Below the pieces are notes generated by a model. The model did not search any database and had not been told where the DNA came from. It worked only from the letters and a program-made list of their open reading frames with translations. The translations under genes were made by a program, and so were the position numbers. This document shows positions 41,205 to 53,800 of a DNA stretch of 64,000 nucleotides, one piece after another (the first letter of the stretch is position 1; each line of letters begins with the position of its first letter). Source of the stretch: Climacteris rufus. Its lineage: Eukaryota; Chordata; Aves; Passeriformes; Climacteridae. The stretch is from positions 1,797,527 through 1,861,526 of the forward strand of contig VZRZ01004576.1 of assembly GCA_013398175.1 (NCBI GenBank), written 5' to 3'.

Positions 41205-41225
41205 CAGACGTGTGCTCTCCGATCT
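41205..41225. other. Residual Illumina adapter at gap edge (non-genomic)
   Basis: The 21 bases directly after the gap match the end of the Illumina TruSeq read-2 adapter (CAGACGTGTGCTC... ending CCGATCT), with one T missing from the central TT. Genuine promoter sequence resumes at 41,226. Position at a gap edge plus near-identity makes untrimmed adapter far more likely than a genomic match. It should be masked. Confidence 0.93.
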
Positions 41226-41420
41226 CATGTTTCTGCCGCGCCGTGAGGGCGCTGCCTCCCACGTGACCGCGGCCGGCGGCCATGCTGCGTGAGGGCAGCG
41301 CGCGGGCCCGCCCCCCGCCAGAACCAAACGTGGCGCTCGGCGCTGCTTCCCCCCGCTCTCCAGCGCCCCGGAGCCCAGGAAAAGTTGACTGTTGGATAAG
41401 AATGCCCGGAGCTCTCTCTC

Positions 41421-41446
41421 TGATTGGGTCATTGATTGTCCCGCCC
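41421..41446 (-). promoter_or_regulatory. GC box and CCAAT boxes of the SKAP2 promoter
   Basis: Read on the minus strand, GGGCGG is followed by CAATCA and then CCAATCAG within 24 bases. Closely spaced Sp1 and NF-Y type sites like these are typical 60-100 bp upstream of transcription starts in TATA-less CpG promoters. CCAAT elements also work in reverse, so a divergent plus-strand transcript from the same island is possible. Confidence 0.55.
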
Positions 41447-44400
41447 ACCAAGCCGGGGGCTGGCGTCCCGTCCTCCTCCCGCAGGGCTGGGTTGGTGGAT
41501 GTGGTGCTTTGTGGGTTTCATTTCTCCCAAACTTGCTTCCAGCCTTCTTTCAGGGCACGGTGCTGACTTTATCCCTCTCGGCCGTCTGTCATTACCAATC
41601 TCAGAGTTTAGGATAGCAGACCGCAGCCCAACCGCGTGCCGCAGCCTTGCCAATGTCCCAGTGGTGCCAGCTGGCAAAATTAAGGCATGGAACTTGAGGA
41701 AATCAGTGAAACAGTGGGAACAGGCCCGTTCGTCTTGGTGTCTGTTCGCACAGGTGTGTGGGCAGAGGCAGGAAGAGCTGCTGTTGCTAAGCAACACAGC
41801 TGGGCTGCTTGAAGGGCCAAATTTGCTGGAGTTTTGCTTACGGGGCAGATTTGATATGTTTTTCCCACAAATCCCTGGTTGTATGTACTTGGAGCACATC
41901 GGTGATGTAATATATTTAGTGTGGAAATAGTCAAAGTAAACTCTTAGCATGTGTTTCTGTGACCTGGATGGTTTTGGCTGTATCTGTGTTATTGCTGCAG
42001 AAAGTGTTTGCGTTAGAGCTGTGGTTATGTTAGCACATCTGTATATCATACCAGCGTAGGAAAAACACCAAGTAAAAGAAGTTACATTTATGAAATTTCA
42101 GCTTCATTCCAGTGTAGTTATATGAACACTTGTGGCACAGCTGGCAGTACAGCTGTGTCAGTCAGGTATTAAACAGCTTCGTACTTCTGCTTGATGTAGC
42201 TGTGCCCGCTGAAGTCTGCAATGTAGACGTGGTGTTAGATTATATTGTTCTCCTGACCTCTCACATCTCTTTTAATCACATGGAACAACTCATTTCAAAT
42301 ACATCTGCGTTTTCAAAGCATTGCAGCTTTATTACCTGACTTTATGGCCAGCCTGGCTGAAACTCAAGCAGTGAACCAACTGACCTGTATAATGTTGTGT
42401 AATGATTTTTATGTTAGTTATCTAATTTCAATTCAACTATAATAAACATGCACAGGCATCTGGGTGCATATGTGTATAAATAGATCATGCCTCTTTATTT
42501 GTATAAATACCTACTACTCATCTGATACAAGAATATGTTTGATTAATTTTTCTGTAGTTGGCAAGGAAGGCCCTTTGGCTTATGTTAAATTACACATTTC
42601 AGATGTGCAGTCCTGGGAAGCTGCCATAAGGAATAGGAAAATGGCTTGTGGTCTAATTTGCTTGCCCTTTTTCAGGTTAATCATAACCCTCCTTTCTTGT
42701 GTTGATTTTATGGCACCATCCATTTCTGTTCCAGAAATGTGTCACTTGAACTCTGTTGTAGTCTTTGTTTTGAGATCACTTTCCTCATAATTTATTCCAT
42801 ATGTTTACCATTTGTGTAAACTTTTCCTGTGTTTCAGAACATAAGATGGGAAGAAATAATTTACCTTTATTATTTCCCATCCTCTGGCTCTTTCTACTTA
42901 CTTTTCTTGTTAAAGATCATCTAGTTGATGCACTGAAGACCAGCCCGTCACACAGTCATCAAGATTTGTGACCCAGGCCTATTTTAAGGCTTGTTAAGTT
43001 CCAGATTTACTCATAGTTCCCTAATTTTTAAATCTACCACTAATAGGAAGCATAATTCAAAACAGGCTCCTTTCTGAAAAAAAGTCTGGCTTCAGAGCTG
43101 TGTCAGCCTGGTTTCTGAGGATTCCACAGCTTGTGCCTCATCGAAACCAGACACAGCACTTTGCCTAATCAGGCCCGTGCATCAGGGGCTCTTGATGTGT
43201 GGGAAGCAGTGCCACAAGGAACACACAGAAGTTTATTGTCCTCCTGTGTGGGGAGAGCTATGAGAACAGGGAGTTCAGGAGGAGCAGCCTACCTGGATCT
43301 GCAGAGAGCCCACGGCAAGGCAGCTGTAGGAAGAACAAAGTTTCCCATTCAGGAGCAGCATCACTGCCGTCTTGCCTCCCTGGAGAAATGTGACATATCT
43401 GGTGTACTGGGAAATCCAGCATTCTTCCATTAAATGTTCCACTCTTCTGCAGCCATGCCTTTAAAATTTAGATTCTGGGAGATGAATGAAACAGGACCTG
43501 TGTGCAGCTGCTGCTTGTTCTGTACATGTCCTTTAATAGAAAATTAATTGGATTACAGTGCATGCTCCCTGCACTGATCCCTGCACTATTTCACGCGGGC
43601 AGCAGCAGCCTTGTTGGGGATGCTCTGTGTTCTCATCTGTTCACCCTGTGGCCTGTCTGTCTTCTTTTGCTGGGTTCAAAACAAAACAGCCAGTCAATAG
43701 TCAGAATATTTATATTTTTTAATTATTTAATTACATTGAACAATACTTGGCAAAGATTTCTGGTATGCACATAGAGCTGCTAAGTGGAAGGAACACTGAC
43801 GTTCTTTACAGAATCACTTTCTTTATAAGCACAAAAACTGGGTTTAAAAAAATCAAGAAATTATCTTATTGAATGACAGTGCTCTAAACATGGCACCTCT
43901 TTATGCATTTTGACTGTGCTGGCTGCACTGAAGAAAAGCAGTGGTGCCTGTAGCAGTGGAAAAGCAGATTTGAACCCTTTGTCCTCTGGCAAAACATCAT
44001 TACTGTTTTCTTAAGATTTGCTGTTACTATTCAAGTTAAAATTATTTCCTCATGGGCAGAGATACATTCAAGACATAACAACAGTTGCTTTGAGAATAAG
44101 TTTACACATGAACTTTGAAGCATAAAGAAGAGCTAATACTTCACGTAACAACTCATTATGATTTTGTGTATCCCCTTCTATTCAGAATCCATCTCCACAA
44201 AAGCTTCCCATTTTTCTGACCTCTTACTGGCATTTTCTGCAGAAAAAGAAACATTGAGTCATTCAAGTATTGTTTGCACAGTTGAGTTACATTGACTGTA
44301 CTCTGTTAGGACGTGGAAACGTGGTCTTGCATTTAGAATTCAGCCTATGGATTTCAGCCCATCAAACAGGGGCTGAATGCGCTCTTCAGTTTATGGGATG

Positions 44401-47400
44401 CTTCAATGATCATAAATGCAACTAAAATGTACTCAGCAAGACTGTTAAAGTTTTGAACACCAAGTGTTTGTTTCTTTGTTAGTTTGTATGCTGAAAATTT
44501 GCTACAGCAACATTTTTTTCTACAGTGTGGAGGCTTTGGTGTCACTGTTTAGTATTCTGAGTTATAAAACTCATGTACTTTGCTTTGTGAAGGTAACCTA
44601 CCATTAATTAAGTACTTCCCAGGTCGTTATTGTCTTGCTCTCAGTGTTGCCTATCATTTTAAGACCTCAGCTTGAATTATTTCCAGCAGACTTAAAAATA
44701 CATCTCAAGAAATGCAAGTCATCCCCTTCCGTCTGCATGTTCAGCCAGCTGTACAACCACAGAGAGGTGCTGAACTGAAAAATAGGAAGAATGGTCCCCT
44801 AGATAGTTTGCTATGTGCCCTGTCATAACTCCCCATTCAGCTTTCAGAACTGTTGGGTTTGATGCTGAAGTCTTCAGCTTTCCAAATATGGAGCAACGAG
44901 AGCATAGACATTTTCCAGCAATGTCTAATTTTACCTAACTAAGAATTACTTCTGGAGAGAAAGATCAGTGTTTCTGTCATCAAAACTACAAGATAATAAA
45001 TATAACTTTGAATTACATTTTCTAAGCATTATATGTTGTGAGAAGCATTTTTGCATAAGCATTTTTTACCTGAGCATTTATTAGATTGTATAGGATTGTG
45101 CCTTATTCAATATTTTATTAGACAAAAAAAATTCTGCATCTCATCAAGTTAAGTGTCTTATTTTTAAAAAAAATATTAAGAAAACTCATATCAGATAAAG
45201 GCTTCAGGGTTTCACTAAGATCCTGTTTTGAGGTGATTTTCCAGTTGGATTGATTCAAATGGAACATCTTAATAGTTTTGGCACAGGTGTGAGGTTTCAG
45301 TCGACATTTTATCTCACAAAAATCTATGCAAGCAAGCCAAAGGTAACTCCCCAAATGTCACAGAAGAAGATTTCTACTGCTCCTCATGCAAATAATGCCA
45401 ATGAAGTCTGGAGACAACCAGCTGAATAAGAGTTGTGAGATTTCAGCTCATACTAAATCCATTTGTTCCTGTTTGTATCTAACCCTTTGTTCTCCAACAT
45501 CTTAAGTGCTGAAGAAATGAAGACTCTGCGTTTCTCCTCTTCAAGGTGTATGGAGATGTCCTGATGGGTCTTTGTGCAGATGAGAATGGTTTTAGGAAGG
45601 AAGTGGGGAGGGAAGCTCTGACTGAAATCTGACTGAAGGTAATAGTTAGATCTTACATGAACTTTTCTTAACTCCCTATATAAACTTGATATCTAATGAA
45701 TATTTTGGAACAATGAAGATTCTTAATAACTCTGCTGTGAGTAAACATGCTAAAACATCATCTTGCATTCTCCAGAAGTAAAATCTCAACCTCATCATTC
45801 TTTGAGAGGCAGTTGAAATAATAACTATGTAACCTGTAATCTAGATCTAGTATTCTTTCTATCTCTCTTAGCCTCTTATTAACTATAGTTTAATGCATTG
45901 AGTCCTATTTTAAACAAATTATACCAGAGGTAATGAAATCGATGAAGAATACTTTTCCTTGCATTTCTGTAGGAAGATTCTACATACTTCCCCCTATTGC
46001 AGTAGGATCAGCTCTATCTGATCAGTTCTATCCCTGTGCCATAAGGCACTCACCATCCTCTGAGCCATGGCCCTGCTTTTTCCTCACCATGCCTGCCCTC
46101 ATCAAAGGGGCAGCATTTTTTTGTGGCCAGTTTGGAGGGATTTCTCTGTCTTTTGGCCCGTCAGGAAACTTCTGCTCATTGACCAAGCCAAACAGAACAG
46201 GTACCCACAGAGCCCAGGTGACTCTTCTGCAGTGGTGTCATTAGCCTGGCTCTCCATCCTTCATCCAGCAGCTACTTTTCAATAATTTTTTAAGGAAGTA
46301 GTATCTGAAGACTGTATCTACCAGATAAAACAATCAGATTTTAGGGAGAAATCGATAGGTGGACAGGTGTTCTCATGTAATCGAGAAAAAATTGTTACTT
46401 TGGAGACTTGGATGTAAATATGATAATAATTAGTAGAAGCCTTGAGGCACAGGCAGCTTAAGCGTGCCTGACTGTGTTTTGTGAGCAGCAGGGCAATCCC
46501 CTTTTTACATTTCCCTCATCTGGATGTTGTAGAAGGAGAAGTAACAAAAAGGAAGGAAAATGGGGTTTCCAGAGTTGCAAAGCTTTTCTGTGTAACGCTA
46601 CATTTCCCTTCACATGGGAAATAACACAGTCACTTTGTTTTAAAGTGGAACTGAATCAGAATCAGGGTAAAATCTAAATAAAATTTGTGCAGTAAGTTAC
46701 AGAATATGGGCTCACAGCCTGTAAACTGCCAGTCTTTAAAATTAAATAGAGACTAAGAACTTTCTAAACAAAAAGAGACATTTCTCAAAGAGATACACAG
46801 AGCCTTCCACTAAATTAGTGAAGTGGTAATCTAAGAGTTAAAAAAGAAGCTGCAATGTTATTTTTATTTTTAAAAAGTCAAAGTGCACTTTAGAGGAGTG
46901 CTTCCATCAGCCTAAGAAACGAATATATGATAGATTCTTCTCTAGCTAACAAGAAGACCTAAATGTTGCATCATATGCATAGGCATTAGCTCTCTATCTT
47001 TTTTTAAAACAGCTCAAATAAATTTTGTCTTAATGTGCTTAAGCCAGTGTTTTTCCTTGCAGAACTCCTAGCTTTTTTTTTCCCCTACTCTTGTGATTGC
47101 CACAAAGAGTAACAAATCTGAAAAGTATAATAAAATTTAAAATTAAATAGCTATTCTTGTCTGAATTCAATGTTGTTTCTGGAAAACATAGATGAAAATC
47201 ATCTTCAGGCTTCATATAGAAAGGACTGGTCCAAGTGAGGCAAATGTATAGGCTTATTTCTTACCATGCAAACTCATTTTCAATACAAGATGAACATCAT
47301 CAATTACCTTCTTTAAAGTGATAGATATGTAAAATATCATGCCAAATAAGAAGTATTTGTTGTCTCTACTAGAAATTGCATTTGATCTCATTTTATTAAA

Positions 47401-50400
47401 GTCTTCAACTGATAAGCTTCACCTCAGTGGATTTAGTTTAAGCTGTGAACTATTATTTTGTAAAATAGAGAACCTTGAAAAACTCCTGATGCAAATACGC
47501 TTTATTTATAAAGTGTCTTCTGGGATATCACATGACTTACAGTGAGAATACTCAATTAATAAAATAGCTTTTCTCAGCAAGTATTTCTACAATAATGTCC
47601 ATAAAGTACAGTGTGCCTGGCTAAAAGTATTCCAAGACAATCATAGCAATATGCTAAAGAGGACAAGCAGACCCCAAGCCAATACTGTCTCACTTTTTTT
47701 TCTTCTTAATTTAATAAAAAGCTCTGAATACAGAGACTGATGGGTTTTCAAGTTCTGACTGACGGGTTTTCAATTGATCTTGATGTTTTATAGCTCCTGA
47801 CACTTGGGTAACTGAGCACCTTACAAACCTAACCAAAACAGAAACCTTAGGAGGTAAAGAGGACTTATTACCCACAGGCTGTAGAAACAGTGCCCAGGAG
47901 GAGAAGTGGCTTTGCCAGACTTCTGTCTTCTAGACGGGGGAAGTATGTGGCAGCATGTGGAGAGCAGATCACAGAAATCCTGAGAAGTACATCCACTGCT
48001 GGGCCATACCACCCCTCCAGCAGGCCACCATAATCCTTCAGCTGTCACTGGCTCACTGGAAGATCATTTAATTCCTGTCCTTTCTGTGCAAAGTGTTATG
48101 TATAGGGTCCTTATATTTCTGCAGTGCCAGAGTGTGCATTTTGGGAACTCCCTACATCCCCAGGAGCTGGCACAGTGCAATCCTGCTAGCTTGGCAGAAC
48201 TGCCTCCATCACTGGTTTTGCAGCTTCTTCTCTTGCCCAGGCACGAGCCTGACGCTGACATTATAGATGCTGTTAGCAGATTATAAGCTAAAAGTGTTAG
48301 AAGGAGACCGACCTGGTTTACATTTAATTTTAGAAATCAAAGCACACTATGTAGGTGTCCTTCCACAGGACTGTGTTTGCCTTCAGTGACATCAGGATGG
48401 ATCCTTCCAGATGGGTGGCTCCTGACTTCAACCCTGGTGTGAAGAAGCACCTCAGCCACATCTCCTATCTATCCTTGCTGTTCCCAGTGAGGCTCCTGAC
48501 CTGAAAACAAGCTGCCAGTTCTGTGGTGTCTGCTGAGCAAAAGTCTCCATGATATATAAAGCATATACATCCATTAAGTATGGAACTGTTGTGCCTAAAT
48601 TTTACACTGCTAAGCATTAAATGTTCAACATCCTAGACTGAGTCACTGGCAAATAAAACAAAATAAGGCCAGGGCATGGAAAGCAGTCTCAGGGCTTCCC
48701 AATCAGCTGCTTGATTTTGCCTAATACACTGATCTACCTTACTAATTTCTGCTTAAAAGTTTATCAATGCAATTATTCTTAATGAAAATATTAAATATGG
48801 TGCCAAACTCATGAGCCAGAGGGCTGTTTTTTCAAATATTTCATTACCTGCTAGGTAAATTAATTAATGCAAATGAAACTCTAGTGTCATAAAACGACAC
48901 CCTGTTCTAATTGAAGACAATGGCAAAACTGCCATTGACCTCCGTGGGAACAGGTTCAGGCCCATAACTTTCATATATTGTACATTAAACAACATAATCA
49001 GAAATACTATCTTCTCCCATTAAAATGAGATATAGATATAGCATGACAAGTAGCAGCACAGGGACTCTTCTGATGACTGTAATTAGAGGTTTTTAATGGC
49101 AGGTTAGGTATGTTTAATATGCAGTTCCACATTGATATTACACTATCAGATTCTCTTCAGGATCTTTACATACAGCATAACTGAATTCAGAGGCAGATGA
49201 ATGTTCCTGATATTTCAAATTCAGCAATTTTGCTGATTTAGCACCTTCTGAAGCATGCACCATGTGGTGAACAAACACTGCGAGCGAAGATGTTTTCCTC
49301 TGAGATTTGCCAGGGATTTAAAATTTTAACACTTTCCTGCTCTCCTTACAGATAGAAAAAAGTGTTGCTATGCAGATACAAAGAGCTGTGCAATCATTCT
49401 AATAGGTATCATTTCATTATCTCTGAGGAATTTAGGTGTGGAGCCAGCTCCATGTATTAGTTAATAACCAATCCATTACTTGATTAACTGACTTACATGA
49501 AGAAAGCTTATCATCCATAGATTTGTCTGCTTGGAATTAAGTCAGAACAAGATATTGAAAAGATATATTTTTCAGGTTTCAATATCTTACACAAAAATCA
49601 TTGTGCCAGGTTGCAATGAAATCTTCTGAAGAGTAATACATGCCTTAAAAATAGCAGATGCTATAAACACATTAAAACAATATAAAAATAACCCAAGGCA
49701 CCACTAATTAAGCGTGAGTCAGTGCTTCCAGTAAATTCATGGCAACTGCAAGCAACAGGAAAAGAATTGTCTATCTCAAAGCATTGCCAACTTAGTGCAG
49801 AAACTTGATCCAAGGAGTTTGAATGTCTCATGTATTTAAGATTGACAGTTCATGTCCATATATACAGTTGCCTTCTGTTGGGATTTTTCTTTCTCCCCCC
49901 AAATTATCTGTGGCTTCTTCAGAAAGTCATCACAGTCTGATACAGTAAGATTTAGAAATTATTATATGAGCTGGTATATTTCTTTTCTTGCCATAGTGTT
50001 TGGAATGAATTTTGGCCAGGAAGCCTGAAGCTAAATACTCTGTCATTCATAAGCCATGCCAGGGATTCTTGGAAACACCTGCACCTTGCAGTTATGCAAA
50101 TGCCTTTGAGATATGTCAGAACACTGTTTATTTGCACCATACCAACCGCATGTCATCTGAATTAATTTTCACATTCCTGTCCTGATGGGACATGGCTCTG
50201 AATCTAAAGATTGACACATAGGAGTGCAGTGTGGTTAAAGAGGTACTGATGCTCTGCCAAAATTATGCAGTAGATCTTTGCTGGCCAGCAGTATGATTAA
50301 ACTAAGGTATCTTTGTGAGTTACATATTAACAACCCCAATGCAGAGATGTGTATGTTTTTTCACAGAGATGCATCAAGAGATGAGTCCAATAGTGATGTG

Positions 50401-50786
50401 AATGTGTTGAGAGTCAAAGATACAGCAGTACTAGAGTAGTATCACAATCTTGAATAAATGCAATACATCAAAGCTTCCCAGCACTGTCCTGCATAACAGC
50501 ATACACTTTAAGGTGAAAACCCCTGTGGACACTTTCTTCACTCCTTTTTCAGCAAAACCAGATCACTCAAAAAGCAGAAATGATGTGGGAGAAGCCATGT
50601 TCACTTGTAGTCCTTCAAAACATCACTCAGTTTTTCTTTAAAAGACTCAATAGCATAACAGTAGCAGCTAGTGCTGGAATTGGTATTAGAGAATATTCAG
50701 ACTATACCTCCTGTACCTCAGGAAGGCTGCAGCAAGATTTGGTAATCTCCTGTGCTGTGGCTTCATGACATACAGATCTGAAGGCT

Positions 50787-50819
50787 GTGTTACTTCTATG
50801 TTACTTCTGTGTTACTGAG
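50787..50819. repeat. 11-bp tandem triplet repeat
   Basis: Three copies of an 11-mer, GTGTTACTTCT / ATGTTACTTCT / GTGTTACTGAG, directly adjacent. Small slippage-type repeat with no known function. Confidence 0.85.
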
Positions 50820-53800
50820 AAGATTATCCTTTTTCTCTCAATCTCTGTCTCCTCCATACAGAGGTTTTTTTCAGTTTTGTGACACTAGGAAAGTATATGA
50901 CTCTGTAGATGGCTTATCTGAAAGCAGGACTGTTGGAGGAGAATCTGATCTGCACATTTTTTGTCACATTTCATGCCATGTGTTTATCTAAAAGGGGTGG
51001 AGATGGCGTACTGGTAGGCATAGTGCTTTTATCACACAGATTGCTAGCTGCATCTATCAGTTTTCTATAAAAGAAAACAAATAATGGTGTCAGGCTCAAC
51101 ACTTACTTCTACATATTCCTGAATCAAAGAGGAACATTGAGGAGATAGATGATGGTTAGTTTTCACTGCAAGGAATATCTGGGTATGGCTGGGTATTGCT
51201 TGCAATAGTACACAACTTTTGAGGGACATGGGAAGCCTCTCCTGCCCAGTTGCCTCTCTGGAAAAGAGAACCTACCAAGTAAGGCACTCCAGATCACATG
51301 GATCTTATGAGTGTATGGAAGAGAAAACAAGTAGTTGCCTTTGATCTATTCTTTTACAGAATATATCACCTTTCTAAATGAGCTGAGCACCAGATCGACT
51401 AAAACCAACAGGAGTTTTTTTGTGATTGAGTTCTGAGGGAGGTCTTTTCACAGGCTGGTATGTATGAAAGAACCTGCTGTTTTCAGTAAGGATTCTCTTA
51501 GGTCTTAAAACTTTTGAACTCAAACTTTGGCCTCTGTACAGAATTTATGGAACCTCCTCTCCTATTCATCTTCATTTTTCATGAACTTTTAAATAATGTA
51601 AGTATCTGAGACACATTTGCTCGTTTCTAATGAGTTTTAAACCAAAATTTTCCAAGACAGTATTGGGTACATACACAGACTTATGCAAACAAATGCATAA
51701 CGCCAAACCCACCATATTCTTGGGTGGCTCTGTTAAAATGATGTGTTGTGGATAGAAGCTGCCTGCAGGAATGGATGTCCAGTTCCATGTTTGAAGCTAA
51801 ACATATTCTCCTTAATTATAATAAAAATGTTACCTGTTTTTGTTATCACTTCTGCCTGACCATGTTCTAATGTGCCCATGGCAAGGAAAATATTGTTTCT
51901 ATTCCAACTGGCATAATGAGAAAATGCGTTTAATGTGTTGGCTTTAACACAGTATTTATCAGAACATTATCCTTTGAAATTGTCAGTTTATGGCATGATA
52001 ATTAGATCTGGTACTTGAAACCTGTCAAGTAAAAGCAAGTTTTCTTCGATAATCATATTCCTTTTCACTTCACAGGTGGGGCCTAATAAAGTGAACTGCT
52101 AAAAAGTATTGAAGCAGTAGGAGGCTTGGCATTTCAGTCAGTGCAATGAGGACTGCATCCCAAGAAATTGCTCATATTGTTTTTCCATACACAAGCCTTC
52201 TTCATGAGTAAATCCTCTCCCTTACAAACCAGAATGCAGAAGACTATTGAACAATAAAGGATGGAGGGAAAGAATATGGTAGTGTAGCTAATAATTAATA
52301 AACATATGGGTAATAGCTAAGTATTAATAGGAAACCTTAAATATTTACTATGGCCCAGTATGTTTTGTTGAATGAGATATGGTCTAGCTTGGCCTAACCT
52401 GCAAAGCTGACTGTGTCCCAGCTCACAAGAGAAAAGCCTTTTTGTTATAAATTCCCTAAGCAGCAAGATAAACTCTGAGAAGTAATGGGGGAAGTGTTAT
52501 TCCGCCTCTGCAAATGGGAAGGTAAAAAAGTTAATTAATTCTAAAATAAAGTCCCTGGAGCAACTGTCTCCTTGTTTCAACTGAGGGCATTGCACTATTA
52601 ACAATGATGAGAGTTAAAATAGTTAGCCTGAAGAATGTAAAATTATTTCCAAATATTAATTTGCTTAGTAAATTGTCCAATAAATAATGTTTTGAGAACA
52701 CATAATGAAAGAAAGCCTTCCTAAAGACGTTGAAACTTTCAAAAATTTAACTACTTCATTCCTTAATTCTAATTAATAGAACTAAGGAATAATACTGACT
52801 TTTTTCCACTGATACATGGGATTTTAGCATCACATCTTAATGTAAATTGTGTGACTTTGATTATAATGCACATTTGGTAGGCTGATGCTATAATACATGA
52901 AGAATATTTTCCTTTTATTCATTTTTCTGAAAACAAATATTAGAACTCTAAAGACCGGCAACATGGTGTGTAATCTAAATTCCTTGCAATTTCTGTAGTG
53001 TTTTTAAAAGGAATTATGCATTGATTCACTCCAAATTTTAAGTTTAAATTATTGACACAGCAATGGTTCACTTTAAAAATGGAATTAAGGAGCTTCCGTG
53101 ATGTTGACTTACAACAAAATTTAGGGTCTTAAGTGCTGTAAACACATCTGAAAAAAAAAGTCTCAGCCCATGCAACACTGATGGCAACAACTACTTGATT
53201 TCTAAAAATCTCAGTCCAAATTTGAATGAGTGCCTAAGTAAACATTCAGAACTTGGTTCATAAACTAAACTATGAGAAATCTGTCCTGAAAACACCAGGG
53301 GTTTTGCCTACTAATATGTCCAAAGGTGTGCCTGGAGTCATTAGGGAACAAAGACCTGTCTGAGAAACATTATGAAGATTAATAACTGTGCATACAAGAT
53401 TGGAAAGGAGCAAGCAGAGGGCATATTGCTTATTGCCTGTATCTATCTGGGACTGGGATGAAAAATAAATCAAATCCAGAAAGGTTTTCAAAGAGGTTTT
53501 AGAAAAAATTAAGAGATGTTGTGGGGCAAGGGGAGTCCCATTATAGGTACAAATAACCTTTCTTCCTACCTCCTAGAACATTTGAGAGAAGTAAGATCTG
53601 CTCTGAAAGTTGGAGGCTGATGGTAAGATACAGAAGAAATATTATCATATTCGTTGAAGTAACAGAATGGATTTTTCCTCACTGGGATAACTGAGAAGTT
53701 TCCATTTTGACTGTTTAGGCACGTAAGATTATGAGGTGCATTAGAATAGGTTATCTGGAGTTTGACCATTTTGTTTCTTAAACTCATCAATCCACTTAGG

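Larger units (their letters stand above)
1..41360 (-). other. SKAP2: SKAP2 gene body (partial: promoter to intron 4)
   Basis: SKAP2 is a cytosolic adaptor of the SKAP family (N-terminal helical dimerisation domain, PH domain, C-terminal SH3). It works with FYB/ADAP and Src-family kinases in integrin signalling and actin control in leukocytes. Three exons with consensus splice sites and compatible phases are visible, and together they match residues about 23-100 of the human protein as I remember it. The gene runs right to left. Its promoter CpG island is near 41 kb, coding exon 1 appears to be lost in an assembly gap, and exons 5 onward (PH, SH3) were not found and should lie beyond base 1. 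The right boundary is approximate because no transcription start is proven. SKAP1, the paralogue, fits less well: it lacks the ENLSKKAKE and DEAPSDG matches. Confidence 0.88.
40455..41475 (-). promoter_or_regulatory. SKAP2: SKAP2 CpG-island promoter, with unresolved exon 1
   Basis: GC content and CpG density rise sharply in 40,455-40,672 and 41,226-41,475 on both sides of a 532-base gap. This is the only extended CpG island upstream of SKAP2 exon 2. On the minus strand there is a GC box (41,441-41,446) and two CCAAT/CAAT-type motifs (41,423-41,434). Further downstream there is an E-box CACGTG with USF-like flank (41,260-41,267). This order fits transcription starting around 41,330-41,360 toward the left. 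A minus-strand ATG at about 41,281 opens MAAGRGHVGG, which does not resemble the SKAP2 N-terminus and may be an upstream ORF in the 5' UTR. The true coding exon 1 should end in a lone G and encode about 23 residues; it is probably in the gap. Confidence 0.75.

Noticed and set aside
40476..41451. Open frames of 256-299 codons across the promoter gap
   Set aside because: Mostly N, GC-rich flanks and adapter sequence. No similarity to any family.
41429..42049. 206-codon minus and 164-codon plus frames overlapping each other
   Set aside because: Random composition, mutually overlapping and on the shoulder of a CpG island where stops are rarer.
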